A model generated the notes under the pieces. That model made no database searches and was not told the origin of the DNA. It was given only the letters and a program-made list of their open reading frames with translations. This document shows positions 21,576 to 30,175 of a stretch of 64,000 bases of DNA, piece by piece. The translations under genes and the position numbers were made by a program. Each line of letters begins with the position of its first letter. Position 1 is the stretch's first letter. The DNA comes from Shewanella decolorationis S12 (GTDB lineage Bacteria; Pseudomonadota; Gammaproteobacteria; Enterobacterales; Shewanellaceae), in the NCBI RefSeq assembly GCF_000485795.1, contig NZ_AXZL01000076.1, forward strand, positions 645,895-709,894. The letters are read 5' to 3'.

Positions 21576-24056
21576 TTACTTAAGCTCTTGTTCAAACAGC
21601 TTATAAATACGGCGATATTCGTCCAACCAACTCGATGGCTGACGGAAACCATGGGGCTCAACTGGATAAATTGCGGTTTCGAACATAGGTTTTTCCAGCT
21701 CGATAAGGTGCTGCACCATACGCACGCTATCTTGGAAGAACACGTTGTCATCCATCACGCCACTCATGATAAGTAGCGGCTTAGTCAAACCTTGGGCATG
21801 CTCGATAGGCGAGCTACGCTCGTAGGCGATAGGATCAACATCCGGTGTATTTAAAATGTTGGAGGTGTATGGCGCGTTGTAATGTGCCCAATCCGCCACA
21901 GGGCGCAATGCTGCGCCTGCTTGGAATAACTCAGGCTCAGTAAATAAGGACATAAAGGTTAAGAAGCCGCCGTAAGAACCACCATAAGTACCGACACGCT
22001 TAATATCCACGTTGGCATTTTGGCCCATCCAAGTCACGCCGTCTTTTAAGTCTTCGACTTCTGGGTGACCCATGTTGCGATAAATCGCCGTGCGCCAGTC
22101 GCGGCCATAACCTTTAGAGCCACGGTAATCCATGTCCATCACCACATAACCCTGCTGGGTCAGTAGGTTGTGGAACATAAACTCACGGAAGTAACCACTG
22201 AAACCATAATCGGCATTCTGTAAGTAGCCCGCACCATGGTTAAAGATAACCGCGGGATATTTTTCGGCGCGCGATTTATCAAAGCCCTGGGGCAAATAAA
22301 CCCGCGCATACACTTGGCCTGCTCCATGGTTAGAAGGGACGGCAACCACTTCGGGCGCTTGCCATGGATATTGCTTAAAGGCATCGCTGGTGTATGACGT
22401 GAGCTGTTTTAACTCACCGCCAATCGGCTGAACATACAGCTCATTCGGCGCTGTACGGCGAGAGGCATTGAGCAGCAACTTAGTGCCATCGGGGCTTAAG
22501 CTGTAATCTAAGTTACCGTCCCACTGGGTTAATTGCTCATTTTTGCCCGAGGCAATATTCACACGGTGAACGTTGTAAATGCCAGGGTGGCTTTGGTTAG
22601 CCTTGTAGTAGATGTAGTTTGCATCGGGCGACAGGGTGATGTCACTTACCACAAACTTACCTTGAGTCAAGGCGCGGGGCTTTTCGCCACGGGGTTTGAT
22701 ATAAAGCTGGGAATAACCTGTCTCTTCAGAGAGATAATACAGAGTGTCTGTTCCTGGTAACCAGCCAAATTGGTTATAGTCGTAGTTCACCCAAGCATCA
22801 TCATGGAGGCGATGCTCGGTGATAAACTTGCCCTTTGCCAGATCGACACTGGCAATCCAGCGGTCTTTGTTATCGGTCGCTTCGACCATCACCGCCAGTT
22901 TGTCCTCAGACTCATGCCATTGAATCGCGCTTTGAGTCCAGCCCCAATCCTGCATCAGCTGGATTTTACGAGGTGCCTTAGTACTTTGATACGACTCACC
23001 TTTTGCCTTGGCGTTTTCACTCTTCACCTTAGCTAAAACGTCCTCATCGAAGCCTGTTAGGCCTTCGATAGTCACATCAATCTGTTTATGCTCATTTAGA
23101 TCGAGCACCACAAAGCGTTGCCCCGGAGGCGTATCTTCTGCAACACGGGCACGTACTGGCACAGGATCGATATAGCCTTCGCTACCGAGGTAGTTTGGCA
23201 TGATGTCGTGTTCACTGCTGCCGGTGTAATTTTTATCGGTTAAGGCCACAAACAGATAGCGACCGTCTGGTGACAAACTCAGCTCAGACACCACCTCAGC
23301 ATCACCGAGATACCAAGTGTTAGCGGCGAGGGTCGGATCGCTCTTTTGCAGTTCGTTCTTAAACTGTTCTTTGGCTTTAGCATTTTCTTGCTGCAACGCC
23401 ACATACTGAATGAGTCTGTGCTGCTGTTTGGCTAGGTAGCTGCTCGGCTCTTTCACGCCCTCAGGCGCTTTAGCCATTTTGATTTCAGCCAACTGCTCGA
23501 CTAATCCACTGTCTTGATGGATTTGGAAAACATTATCCCCTTGCCAATAGGCAATATCGCCATTGTTAAGGTAACGCAGACCACTGATCGCCGTTCGCTG
23601 GCGGGTAAGCTGAGTGATTTTGCCAGAGCTTAAATGCTTAACAAAAATATTGCCTTGATAGAGATACGCCTTGTTGGCCTTAGCACTGTTTAACACACCA
23701 AACTGTTGGTCCGCCGCGTGTAGCTTATCGATAGCCAGTTCAACGGCGCGGCTGTCATTAATGCCCTGCTGATAGTAATTCCGTAGCGGCGATGCGCTAG
23801 GTTGGCGGGCAAAGAAAACGCTCTGGCTGTCATCGCTCCAGTAGGCTTCCTTAGCGAAAATCCCCATCCAATCGGGGTTCGCCATAATTTGATTCAGCGT
23901 AAGCGGTTGTGAAACTTGGGGAGGCTGAGCTAAAGGGACTTGATAAGCCTGTGGTGTGGTCGCGGGAGTCGCCGTTTCAGTTGAGGTGGCGGCGCAACTC
24001 GTCAATACCGCAACGGCTAACGCACTTAAACCCAAATTTCGCATTACGCTGTTCAT
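21576..24056 (-). CDS. S9-family prolyl oligopeptidase/DPP-IV-like lipoprotein
   Basis: An 826-residue exported serine peptidase. The N-terminus is a lipoprotein signal with lipobox LTSC (Cys near 21), followed by a low-complexity Thr/Ala stretch. Residues 60-560 form a beta-propeller (DPP-IV N-terminal type, with repeats such as LSPDGRYLFVA and LSPDGTKLLLN). The C-terminal hydrolase domain has catalytic Ser694 (GGSYGGF), Asp770 (MDDNVFF) and His802 (EPHGFRQ). Probably removes dipeptides from proline-containing peptides at the cell envelope. A MITE-like element starts about 145 bases upstream. Confidence 0.9.
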   Translation of the reverse strand: MNSVMRNLGLSALAVAVLTSCAATSTETATPATTPQAYQVPLAQPPQVSQPLTLNQIMANPDWMGIFAKEAYWSDDSQSVFFARQPSASPLRNYYQQGINDSRAVELAIDKLHAADQQFGVLNSAKANKAYLYQGNIFVKHLSSGKITQLTRQRTAISGLRYLNNGDIAYWQGDNVFQIHQDSGLVEQLAEIKMAKAPEGVKEPSSYLAKQQHRLIQYVALQQENAKAKEQFKNELQKSDPTLAANTWYLGDAEVVSELSLSPDGRYLFVALTDKNYTGSSEHDIMPNYLGSEGYIDPVPVRARVAEDTPPGQRFVVLDLNEHKQIDVTIEGLTGFDEDVLAKVKSENAKAKGESYQSTKAPRKIQLMQDWGWTQSAIQWHESEDKLAVMVEATDNKDRWIASVDLAKGKFITEHRLHDDAWVNYDYNQFGWLPGTDTLYYLSEETGYSQLYIKPRGEKPRALTQGKFVVSDITLSPDANYIYYKANQSHPGIYNVHRVNIASGKNEQLTQWDGNLDYSLSPDGTKLLLNASRRTAPNELYVQPIGGELKQLTSYTSDAFKQYPWQAPEVVAVPSNHGAGQVYARVYLPQGFDKSRAEKYPAVIFNHGAGYLQNADYGFSGYFREFMFHNLLTQQGYVVMDMDYRGSKGYGRDWRTAIYRNMGHPEVEDLKDGVTWMGQNANVDIKRVGTYGGSYGGFLTFMSLFTEPELFQAGAALRPVADWAHYNAPYTSNILNTPDVDPIAYERSSPIEHAQGLTKPLLIMSGVMDDNVFFQDSVRMVQHLIELEKPMFETAIYPVEPHGFRQPSSWLDEYRRIYKLFEQELK

Positions 24057-24201
24057 TCGTCCTTCCTTTTATTGTTATCGCAGCCCTAGCAACACTCTGG
24101 AGTAGACTCCAAGGCGAGTGGGCAAGCGTCGTTTTGCGGCAGTTATATCACACTTGGGCGACATATTTGCTTAAAAGGAGGAGAAATCTTGTAACAAAGC
24201 T

Positions 24202-24484
24202 TAGGGCGTGTTGACGTTTCGAGATTGAATTTTGTTCGTTCTGGCAAGCTCATGCTCGGGAAACGAGGAATGAAGTGTCGTTATTCGACTCAAATGACGA
24301 GCTGCTCTTATGACCGGAAGTAAGCTCAAGGGCTTGCCAGACGAACCCTTCGGGCAGCATTTGGCGGACGTTTCTGCCGCGTTATCGTCCGTTTATGTAG
24401 AATAACTACACTACACGGACTTTGCCTTGCATAAACGCCCACCAAATTGCTGCAAAAACACCCCTGAAACGTCAACACGCCCTA
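24202..24484. mobile_element. MITE-like element, 283 bp, with perfect 19-bp terminal inverted repeats
   Basis: The ends 24202-24220 and 24466-24484 are exact inverted repeats of 19 bases. Each end begins with TA, so the core GGGCGTG...CACGCCC is flanked by TA on both sides, the target duplication of IS630/Tc1-mariner transposition. Inside there is a second, imperfect inverted pair (24234-24249 with 24332-24346, one base shorter). No open frame encodes a transposase. It lies between pabA and the S9 peptidase gene. I believe related copies occur in Shewanella genomes but cannot check it. Confidence 0.75.
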
Positions 24485-24517
24485 GAGCTGAATAGATCTT
24501 TTGGATTTAATCTAAGC

Positions 24518-25087
24518 CTATTGCGACAAGAAATTTGCCAGCAATTCATGACCTTGCTCGGTCAAAATTGACTCGGGGTGAAATTGCACGCCAAAAAGTG
24601 GCAGCTGCTTATGGCTCATGGCCATGATTTCGCGCCCGTGGGTTGGGTCGTCAAACCAAGCGTCCAGCACAAATTCCTCAGGGACAGCATCGACCAGCAG
24701 TGAATGGTAGCGGGTTACGGTTAATGGCTGATTTAAGCCTTTAAACAGGCGCTCGCCAGTATGAGTAATCGCACTGACTTTGCCATGCATGACTCGCTGC
24801 GCTCGCACAACCCTAGCACCAAACACCTGCGCCATGGCTTGATGCCCTAAACACACACCGAGGATAGGTAAACGATCGGCAAAATGCTCAATCGCCGCGA
24901 GGGAAATCCCCGCCTCATTGGGCGAACAGGGGCCTGGAGATATGACTAAATGGCTCGGTGCCAGAGCCTCGATTTCCGCTAAGCTGATTTCATCATTGCG
25001 TTTAACCACGATCTCTTGCCCTAACTGCTGAAAATACTGCACTAAGTTAAAGGTGAAAGAGTCGTAATTGTCGATCATTAGCAACAT
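24518..25087 (-). CDS. pabA: Aminodeoxychorismate synthase glutamine amidotransferase subunit
   Basis: Class I glutamine amidotransferase of 189 residues that gives ammonia to PabB (folate) and perhaps TrpE. Catalytic triad Cys79 (GVCLGHQ), His170 and Glu172 (FHPES) is intact, and the N-terminus [14 protein letters not shown] is characteristic of PabA/TrpG. There is no trp gene nearby, which favours PabA. Single gene, with the sspAB unit upstream on the same strand and the MITE just past its stop. Confidence 0.9.
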   Translation of the reverse strand: MLLMIDNYDSFTFNLVQYFQQLGQEIVVKRNDEISLAEIEALAPSHLVISPGPCSPNEAGISLAAIEHFADRLPILGVCLGHQAMAQVFGARVVRAQRVMHGKVSAITHTGERLFKGLNQPLTVTRYHSLLVDAVPEEFVLDAWFDDPTHGREIMAMSHKQLPLFGVQFHPESILTEQGHELLANFLSQ

Positions 25088-25191
25088 ACAAAATCCATTG
25101 GCTCAAATGGTAAGTCGATGCATTCCACGGCTGAAATGCGGCGCAAATGCTACCACAGGCCTTTGCGCGGATTAAACCTTTATCCAATAAA

Positions 25192-25215
25192 AAAGCCAGT
25201 CAACAGACTGGCTTT
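25192..25215 (-). terminator. Rho-independent terminator of sspAB
   Basis: A 10-bp perfect stem (25192-25201 with 25206-25215), AACA loop, then a T tract on the minus strand. It lies 28 bases past the sspB stop. Confidence 0.88.
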
Positions 25216-25243
25216 CAAGAGTATAGAACAGGGCGCAATTAAC

Positions 25244-25681
25244 CTATTTAACTAAGGTTAAATGGCTGCGACGCTTAGGAGGCTCATCCGTTGGTTCGGT
25301 TGGCTTCTCGTTTGTCTCGATAACTGACAAGGTCGATTCAGCTTCCTCTTCGACCAAGTATGCATCTTCAATATCGAAGACAGTCCCTGCGCCATTTTCA
25401 CGGGCGTAAATGGCCACAATCGAGGCCATTGGCAATAATACCTGTTGAGGTACACCACCGAAACGCGCATTGAACTCCACAAATTCATTACCAATTTGCA
25501 AATTGCCCACCGCGCTGGCCGCGATATTTAATACGATCTGGCCATCCTTCACGTACTGCTGTGGTACTTGGGTGCCTTTCACAAAGGCATCCACGACAAC
25601 GTGAGGCGTTAATTGGTTGTCCATCAACCAATCGTAGTAAGCCCTGAGTAAATAAGGACGATTTGGAGTCAACGCTTTCAT
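25244..25681 (-). CDS. sspB: ClpXP protease specificity-enhancing factor
   Basis: Adaptor that tethers ssrA-tagged proteins to ClpXP, 145 residues. The N-terminal half (NRPYLLRAYYDWLMDNQLTPHV) is the dimeric substrate-binding fold; residues about 100-138 are an acidic flexible linker; the short C-terminal RSHLTLVK is the ClpX-docking tail (XB motif). Its ATG overlaps the sspA stop by one base, so translation is coupled. Confidence 0.95.
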   Translation of the reverse strand: MKALTPNRPYLLRAYYDWLMDNQLTPHVVVDAFVKGTQVPQQYVKDGQIVLNIAASAVGNLQIGNEFVEFNARFGGVPQQVLLPMASIVAIYARENGAGTVFDIEDAYLVEEEAESTLSVIETNEKPTEPTDEPPKRRSHLTLVK

Positions 25682-26310
25682 TACATTCCCATGCGCATTT
25701 CGCGTTCAGCTTCAGTCAACGAAGCTTTAAATGATTCACGCTCGAAAATACGTGTCATGTAGGCTTTGATGTCTTTCGCTACGCGGCTGTCTAACTCGAT
25801 ACCTAATACAGGTAAACGCCATAATAATGGGCCGAGGTAGCAATCCGCTAAACCGAATTCTTCGCTCATAAAGTAAGGCATTTCACCAAATACAGGTGCG
25901 ATTGAAAGTAAACTTTCAGTCAGTTCTTTACGGGCCGCTTCAGCGCGATCGCCTTTGCGAATACGGTCAACGAGTGAGTACCAGTCAGTATCGATACGGT
26001 GCATCATCAAACGGCTTTGGCCGCGAGATACTGGGTAAACAGGCATCAAAGGTGGATGAGGGAAACGCTCATCCAAGTATTCCATGATGATACGTGATTC
26101 ATACAGAACGAGTTCACGATCTAACAAGGTTGGCACTGAGTTATAAGGATTTACTTCAAGTAAATCTTCAGGCATTTCATTAGGGTCGACCTGTAAAACA
26201 TCAACAGTAACCCCTTTCTCAGCTAACACGATACGCACTTGATGGCTATACAGATCATCAGCACCTGAAAACAGTGTCATGACAGAGCGTTTGTTGGCAG
26301 CAACAGCCAT
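25681..26310 (-). CDS. sspA: Stringent starvation protein A
   Basis: RNA-polymerase-associated protein with a glutathione S-transferase fold, 209 residues. The start MAVAANKRSVMTLFSG is nearly that of the E. coli protein, followed by YSHQVRIVLAEKGV and the surface-pocket region. It acts in acid and stationary-phase responses in E. coli. The ATG has a GGAGGG site. It is first in the sspA-sspB unit. Confidence 0.96.
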   Translation of the reverse strand: MAVAANKRSVMTLFSGADDLYSHQVRIVLAEKGVTVDVLQVDPNEMPEDLLEVNPYNSVPTLLDRELVLYESRIIMEYLDERFPHPPLMPVYPVSRGQSRLMMHRIDTDWYSLVDRIRKGDRAEAARKELTESLLSIAPVFGEMPYFMSEEFGLADCYLGPLLWRLPVLGIELDSRVAKDIKAYMTRIFERESFKASLTEAEREMRMGM

Positions 26311-26341
26311 TGATACCCTCCAGAGTCGAAATAAAACAAAA

Positions 26342-26370
26342 GTAAACGAGGGGCAAAGCCCCCCGTTTAC
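26342..26370 (-). terminator. Terminator of petABC
   Basis: A stem of 13 positions with one mismatch (26342-26354 with 26358-26370), AAA loop, GC-rich core, and a T-rich run on the minus strand. It lies between the petC stop and the sspA start. Confidence 0.75.
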
Positions 26371-26406
26371 ACTATGCGGATACTATATTTTACCCGTTAT
26401 TGGTGC

Positions 26407-27105
26407 CTAGTGTACATCTTTCCAGTACTCTTTCTTCAAGAGGTAGGCCACAATAAAGAAGATAAACAGGAATCCAAGTACCCACCAACCTAAAGCTTGA
26501 CGCTCTAACTTAACAGGTTCAGCCGAATAGACTAAGAAGCCAGTGATATCACGTACTGCTTGGTCGTACTCTTCTGCATTTAACTTACCACCAGAGACCA
26601 CAATAGTGCCATCTTCTTGCTTAACAGGTGTGCCTTGCAGTTCTTCAAGAACGTGTGGCATACCCACTGATGGGAAGACAGTGTTGTTCACGCCGAATGG
26701 ACGGCTTGGGTCTTTGTAGAAGCCCTTGAGGTATGAATACACCCAATCTTCGCCACGAACACGTGCGACTAAGGTTAAGTCTGGTGGTGTTGCACCGAAC
26801 CACTTAGCTGCATCTTTGTGTGGAATCGCGTTTTGCATCAGCTCACCGATTTTGGCGTCGGTAAACATGTACTTGCTACGCATATCATCGGCTGAAATAC
26901 CGATATCGTTCGCCACACGCTCATAGCGTTGATACTGAGTGCTGTGACAACCAGAGCAATAGTGTTGGAACATGTCCAGACCACGCTCTAAAGAAGCCTT
27001 ATCATGCAGATCAACATTGGCTTTTTCTAAATGTACATTGTGTCCACTCGCGGCCATCGCCAGCGTCGGTATCAATGTAACTAATGCAATCAGTAATTTT
27101 TTCAT
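26407..27105 (-). CDS. petC: Ubiquinol-cytochrome c reductase, cytochrome c1
   Basis: Cytochrome c1 subunit of complex III (bc1), 232 residues. Signal peptide 1-18 (AMA), covalent haem motif CSGCH at 50-54, probable axial Met149 in FPSVGMP, and a C-terminal membrane anchor (about 205-224). Periplasmic haem passes electrons from the Rieske protein to cytochromes c. The start overlaps the petB stop by one base. Confidence 0.96.
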   Translation of the reverse strand: MKKLLIALVTLIPTLAMAASGHNVHLEKANVDLHDKASLERGLDMFQHYCSGCHSTQYQRYERVANDIGISADDMRSKYMFTDAKIGELMQNAIPHKDAAKWFGATPPDLTLVARVRGEDWVYSYLKGFYKDPSRPFGVNNTVFPSVGMPHVLEELQGTPVKQEDGTIVVSGGKLNAEEYDQAVRDITGFLVYSAEPVKLERQALGWWVLGFLFIFFIVAYLLKKEYWKDVH

Positions 27106-28319
27106 TAGTGTGTCAACCTCGCTGGAACAGGCTTAGTTTTCTCATTTTTGCTGTATAACCACAGTAATAAGAAGTAGCCGAAATACGTCACAGTGAAGAT
27201 ACGTGCAACAATAGTCAGCTCTGGTGTTGCAGGTACAGCGCCTAAGTAACCTAAGACGATGAACGATACAGCGAACTGAGCGATGTTCAACTTGTGCAGC
27301 GTGCTGCGGTAACGAATTGACTTCACTTTACAACGGTCTAACCAAGGCAATACGAACAGCACTGCAATCGACAGACCCATCATTACCACACCGCCCAATT
27401 TATCGGGAACAGCACGTAAGATGGCGTAGAACGGAGTGAAGTACCATACAGGCGCAATGTGCTCTGGTGTCTTCATTGGGTTAGCCGCTTCAAAGTTTGG
27501 CTTCTCAAGGAAGTAACCGCCGCCTTCAGGGATGAAGAACAGTACGTAACAGAACACGATCAGGAAGCCCGCAACACCCATAATGTCTTTAACTGTGTAG
27601 TATGGGTGGAATGGAATACCATCGACTGGCCAGCCATTCTCGTCTTTGTTCTTCTTGATTTCGATACCGTCTGGGTTGTTTGAACCCACTTCGTGCAGAG
27701 CGATTAAGTGCAAGAACACTAAAACCACTAACACTAATGGCAGTGCGATAACGTGCAGAGCGAAGAAACGGTTCAGTGTCGCACCAGAGATCACGTAGTC
27801 ACCACGGATCCACAGGGTTAAGTCATCACCGATAACAGGGATAGCACCGAACAGAGAAATAATTACCTGCGCGCCCCAGTAAGACATTTGTCCCCATGGC
27901 AGCAAGTAACCCATAAATGCTTCAGCCATCAGCACGAGGAAAATCAACATACCGAATAGCCACAGCAGTTCTCTAGGCTTTTGATATGAACCGTAAATCA
28001 GACCACGGAACATATGTAAGTAAATCACCACGAAGAATGCAGACGCACCAGTTGAGTGCATATAACGCAATAACCAGCCGTACTCTACGTCACGCATGAT
28101 GTATTCAACAGAGGCGAACGCACCTTCTGCTGTTGGTACATAGTTCATGGTCAACCAGATACCCGTCAGTAATTGGTTAACCAATACCAACATGGCTAAT
28201 GAACCGAAGAAGTACCAGAAGTTAAAGTTAGTTGGCGTCGCATACTGACCCACGTGACGGTTATAAGTCGCCGTCATTGGGATACGCGCATCGATCCAAT
28301 TAATTAAATTCTTAACCAT
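27105..28319 (-). CDS. petB: Ubiquinol-cytochrome c reductase, cytochrome b
   Basis: Integral membrane subunit of the bc1 complex, 404 residues with eight predicted helices. Carries the four haem-ligand histidines in helices B and D (RYMHSTGASAFFVVIYLHMFRG and FFALHVIALPLVLVVLVFLHLIALHE regions) and a PEWY-like element reading PVWYFTPFYAILR near the Qo site. One-base overlaps join it to petA and petC. Confidence 0.97.
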   Translation of the reverse strand: MVKNLINWIDARIPMTATYNRHVGQYATPTNFNFWYFFGSLAMLVLVNQLLTGIWLTMNYVPTAEGAFASVEYIMRDVEYGWLLRYMHSTGASAFFVVIYLHMFRGLIYGSYQKPRELLWLFGMLIFLVLMAEAFMGYLLPWGQMSYWGAQVIISLFGAIPVIGDDLTLWIRGDYVISGATLNRFFALHVIALPLVLVVLVFLHLIALHEVGSNNPDGIEIKKNKDENGWPVDGIPFHPYYTVKDIMGVAGFLIVFCYVLFFIPEGGGYFLEKPNFEAANPMKTPEHIAPVWYFTPFYAILRAVPDKLGGVVMMGLSIAVLFVLPWLDRCKVKSIRYRSTLHKLNIAQFAVSFIVLGYLGAVPATPELTIVARIFTVTYFGYFLLLWLYSKNEKTKPVPARLTH

Positions 28320-28909
28320 TACGCCACTCCTTTATCTACACCGATGATAACGGTGCCATCATCAACGTATTGATGTGGAGGGATAACTAGGTTCAATGGA
28401 GCTGGAACGCCTTGGAATACGCGGCCCGCCATATCGAACTTAGAACCATGACATGGACAGAAGAAACCAGAAGTCACGCCTTGAACTTGCTCACCAAATG
28501 AATCTGGTAAATAAGTTGGTGAACATCCTAGGTGGGTACAAATACCGACGGCAATAAAATACTCTGGCTTAATAGAACGCAGAGGATTTGTTGCATATTC
28601 AGGTTGTTGCATTTCTGCAGACGCTGGATCTCTTAGCTTATCGTCGTGTGTTGGCAGTTCATTAATCACTGCTTCTGTGCGACGGACAACCCATACAGGT
28701 TTTCCACGCCATTCAACACGGATCAGCTGACCTGGCTCAATTTTACTGATATTTACTTCTACCGGCGCACCTGCAGCTTTCGCCTTGGCACTCGGATTCC
28801 ATGACTTGATGAAAGGAACCGCTACAGCGACGGCACCAGCACCACCTACTACGGCGGTTGCGGCTGTCAGGAATCTGCGACGTCCGGTATCGACTGGCGC
28901 ATTGCTCAT
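28319..28909 (-). CDS. petA: Ubiquinol-cytochrome c reductase, Rieske iron-sulfur subunit
   Basis: Rieske protein of 196 residues. Start chosen at the ATG at 28909 (MSNAPVDTGRRRFLTA) with GGGAGA ahead; the open frame reaches 28984, but the extra 25 residues are unlike the family. Twin-arginine signal RRRFLT plus a membrane anchor (about 20-40), then the 2Fe-2S ligands C124/H126 (CTHLGC) and C151...: the second box CPCHGS gives Cys151-Cys153-His154. First gene of petABC. Confidence 0.94.
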   Translation of the reverse strand: MSNAPVDTGRRRFLTAATAVVGGAGAVAVAVPFIKSWNPSAKAKAAGAPVEVNISKIEPGQLIRVEWRGKPVWVVRRTEAVINELPTHDDKLRDPASAEMQQPEYATNPLRSIKPEYFIAVGICTHLGCSPTYLPDSFGEQVQGVTSGFFCPCHGSKFDMAGRVFQGVPAPLNLVIPPHQYVDDGTVIIGVDKGVA

Positions 28910-29008
28910 CCACTTATCTCCCAGAGGGTGTTGGAATTTTTGTTTTTCAAAGACTTTCTGCCCCCTAGTTATCACCATGGGCAAAAATCGAAGTTTGAAG
29001 CGGGGCTC

Positions 29009-29037
29009 ATTATAGCTAAAAATTAGAAGCAGATCAT
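29009..29037 (-). promoter_or_regulatory. Candidate sigma-70 promoter of petABC
   Basis: On the minus strand ATGATC (29032-29037) precedes TATAAT (29009-29014) by 17 bases. The -10 is perfect; the -35 matches 3 of 6. The transcript would begin near 29001. Confidence 0.55.
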
Positions 29038-29227
29038 AGTGAAAACACTCAACTAAGTTAGGGAGATTGCGTGTTTTTTAAAAAATGGACAAAAAAAGCA
29101 CAACAATTAAGCGATTTTAATCGTTTTGATATACTTTTTGAGCAAACGGACTGTGAGGTCGGCATAATCCATGCATCGCTAATATAACTCCAGCTCCCAT
29201 TTTGTCACTTTACATTTTCCAGCAGAT

Positions 29228-29260
29228 AAAAAAAATGGGCCCTGTTGTCAGGACCCATTT
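29228..29260 (-). terminator. Rho-independent terminator of hflKC
   Basis: A 12-bp stem with one mismatch (29233-29244 with 29249-29260), TTGT-type loop, followed on the minus strand by T residues. It stands 18 bases past the hflC stop. Confidence 0.85.
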
Positions 29261-29278
29261 CAACACACTATTGATTGC

Positions 29279-30172
29279 TTACTTCTTAGGTGAAGTGCTC
29301 TTCATATATTTGAAAAACTCGCTATCTGGTTCTAATACCATGACGTCAGAGTTACCAGAGAAACTCGCACGGTAAGCATCTAAGCTACGTAAGAAGCTGA
29401 AAAACTCAGGATCTTTACTGTAAGCATCAGAATAAATCTTCGCGGCTTGCGCATCACCTTCACCGCGGATGGTTAAGGCTTTACGCTCGGCTTCGGCAAT
29501 CTTCACAGTCACGTTGGCATCAATGGTTGCACGGATAATTTCAGACTGCTCTTTACCCTGTGCTCTATGCTCTTTAGCAACCGCTTGACGCTCGGCACGC
29601 ATACGTTGGTAAATACTGTTACTTACGTTTGCGGGTAGGTTGATTTGCTTCACACGCACGTCAACCACTTCAATACCTAAGTCTTTTGCACTTTCAGAGG
29701 CGTTTTCTAACGCATCATTTTGCAGCTCATCGCGTTTACCAGAAACAATTTCCTTGATAGTGCGGCGACCAAACTCGGTACGTAAATCGTTGTTGATCTT
29801 ACGTTGTAGTAAGGTCTCAGCATTCGACTTAATACCACCGTTAGTGGAGAGGTAGTATTTTTCGAAGTCGAAAATACGCCACTTCACATAGGAATCGACC
29901 ATCAAATCTTTTTTCTCAGAGGTGACGAAACGATCCGCTGCACCATCTAAGGTTTGGATACGCGCATCGAGTAACTTCACCTTATCGATAACAGGCACTT
30001 TAAAGTGTATGCCTGGGCCGAAAACGCGTGTCACTGGTTTGCCGTCAACTTTATCTTTTACGATTTCACCGAAACGCGCCACAATCGCACGCTCGCCTTC
30101 ATTAACGACCATCACAGATGACAAACCTATGCCTAATACGATGGCAATCAGAACAATACTTAATCTACCCAT
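29279..30172 (-). CDS. hflC: Protease modulator HflC (SPFH/prohibitin family)
   Basis: Membrane protein of 297 residues with one N-terminal anchor (about 5-22) and a periplasmic SPFH/band-7 domain (about 22-190), then a coiled-coil (about 190-245) ending with DAQAAKIY. With HflK it forms a large cage around FtsH and limits its proteolysis. It lies 3 bases after the hflK stop. Confidence 0.96.
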   Translation of the reverse strand: MGRLSIVLIAIVLGIGLSSVMVVNEGERAIVARFGEIVKDKVDGKPVTRVFGPGIHFKVPVIDKVKLLDARIQTLDGAADRFVTSEKKDLMVDSYVKWRIFDFEKYYLSTNGGIKSNAETLLQRKINNDLRTEFGRRTIKEIVSGKRDELQNDALENASESAKDLGIEVVDVRVKQINLPANVSNSIYQRMRAERQAVAKEHRAQGKEQSEIIRATIDANVTVKIAEAERKALTIRGEGDAQAAKIYSDAYSKDPEFFSFLRSLDAYRASFSGNSDVMVLEPDSEFFKYMKSTSPKK

Positions 30173-30175
30173 GGA

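Larger units (their letters stand above)
28910..29278. promoter_or_regulatory. petA upstream region
   Basis: 369 AT-rich bases between hflC and petA. Holds the hflC terminator (29228-29260) and the petABC promoter (29009-29037), listed apart. The first 90 bases ahead of petA would be an untranslated leader. No small gene is supported. Confidence 0.5.

Noticed and set aside
28910-28984. In-frame N-terminal extension of the Rieske protein
   Set aside because: The added 25 residues do not match the family, and a good ribosome binding site precedes the shorter start at 28909.
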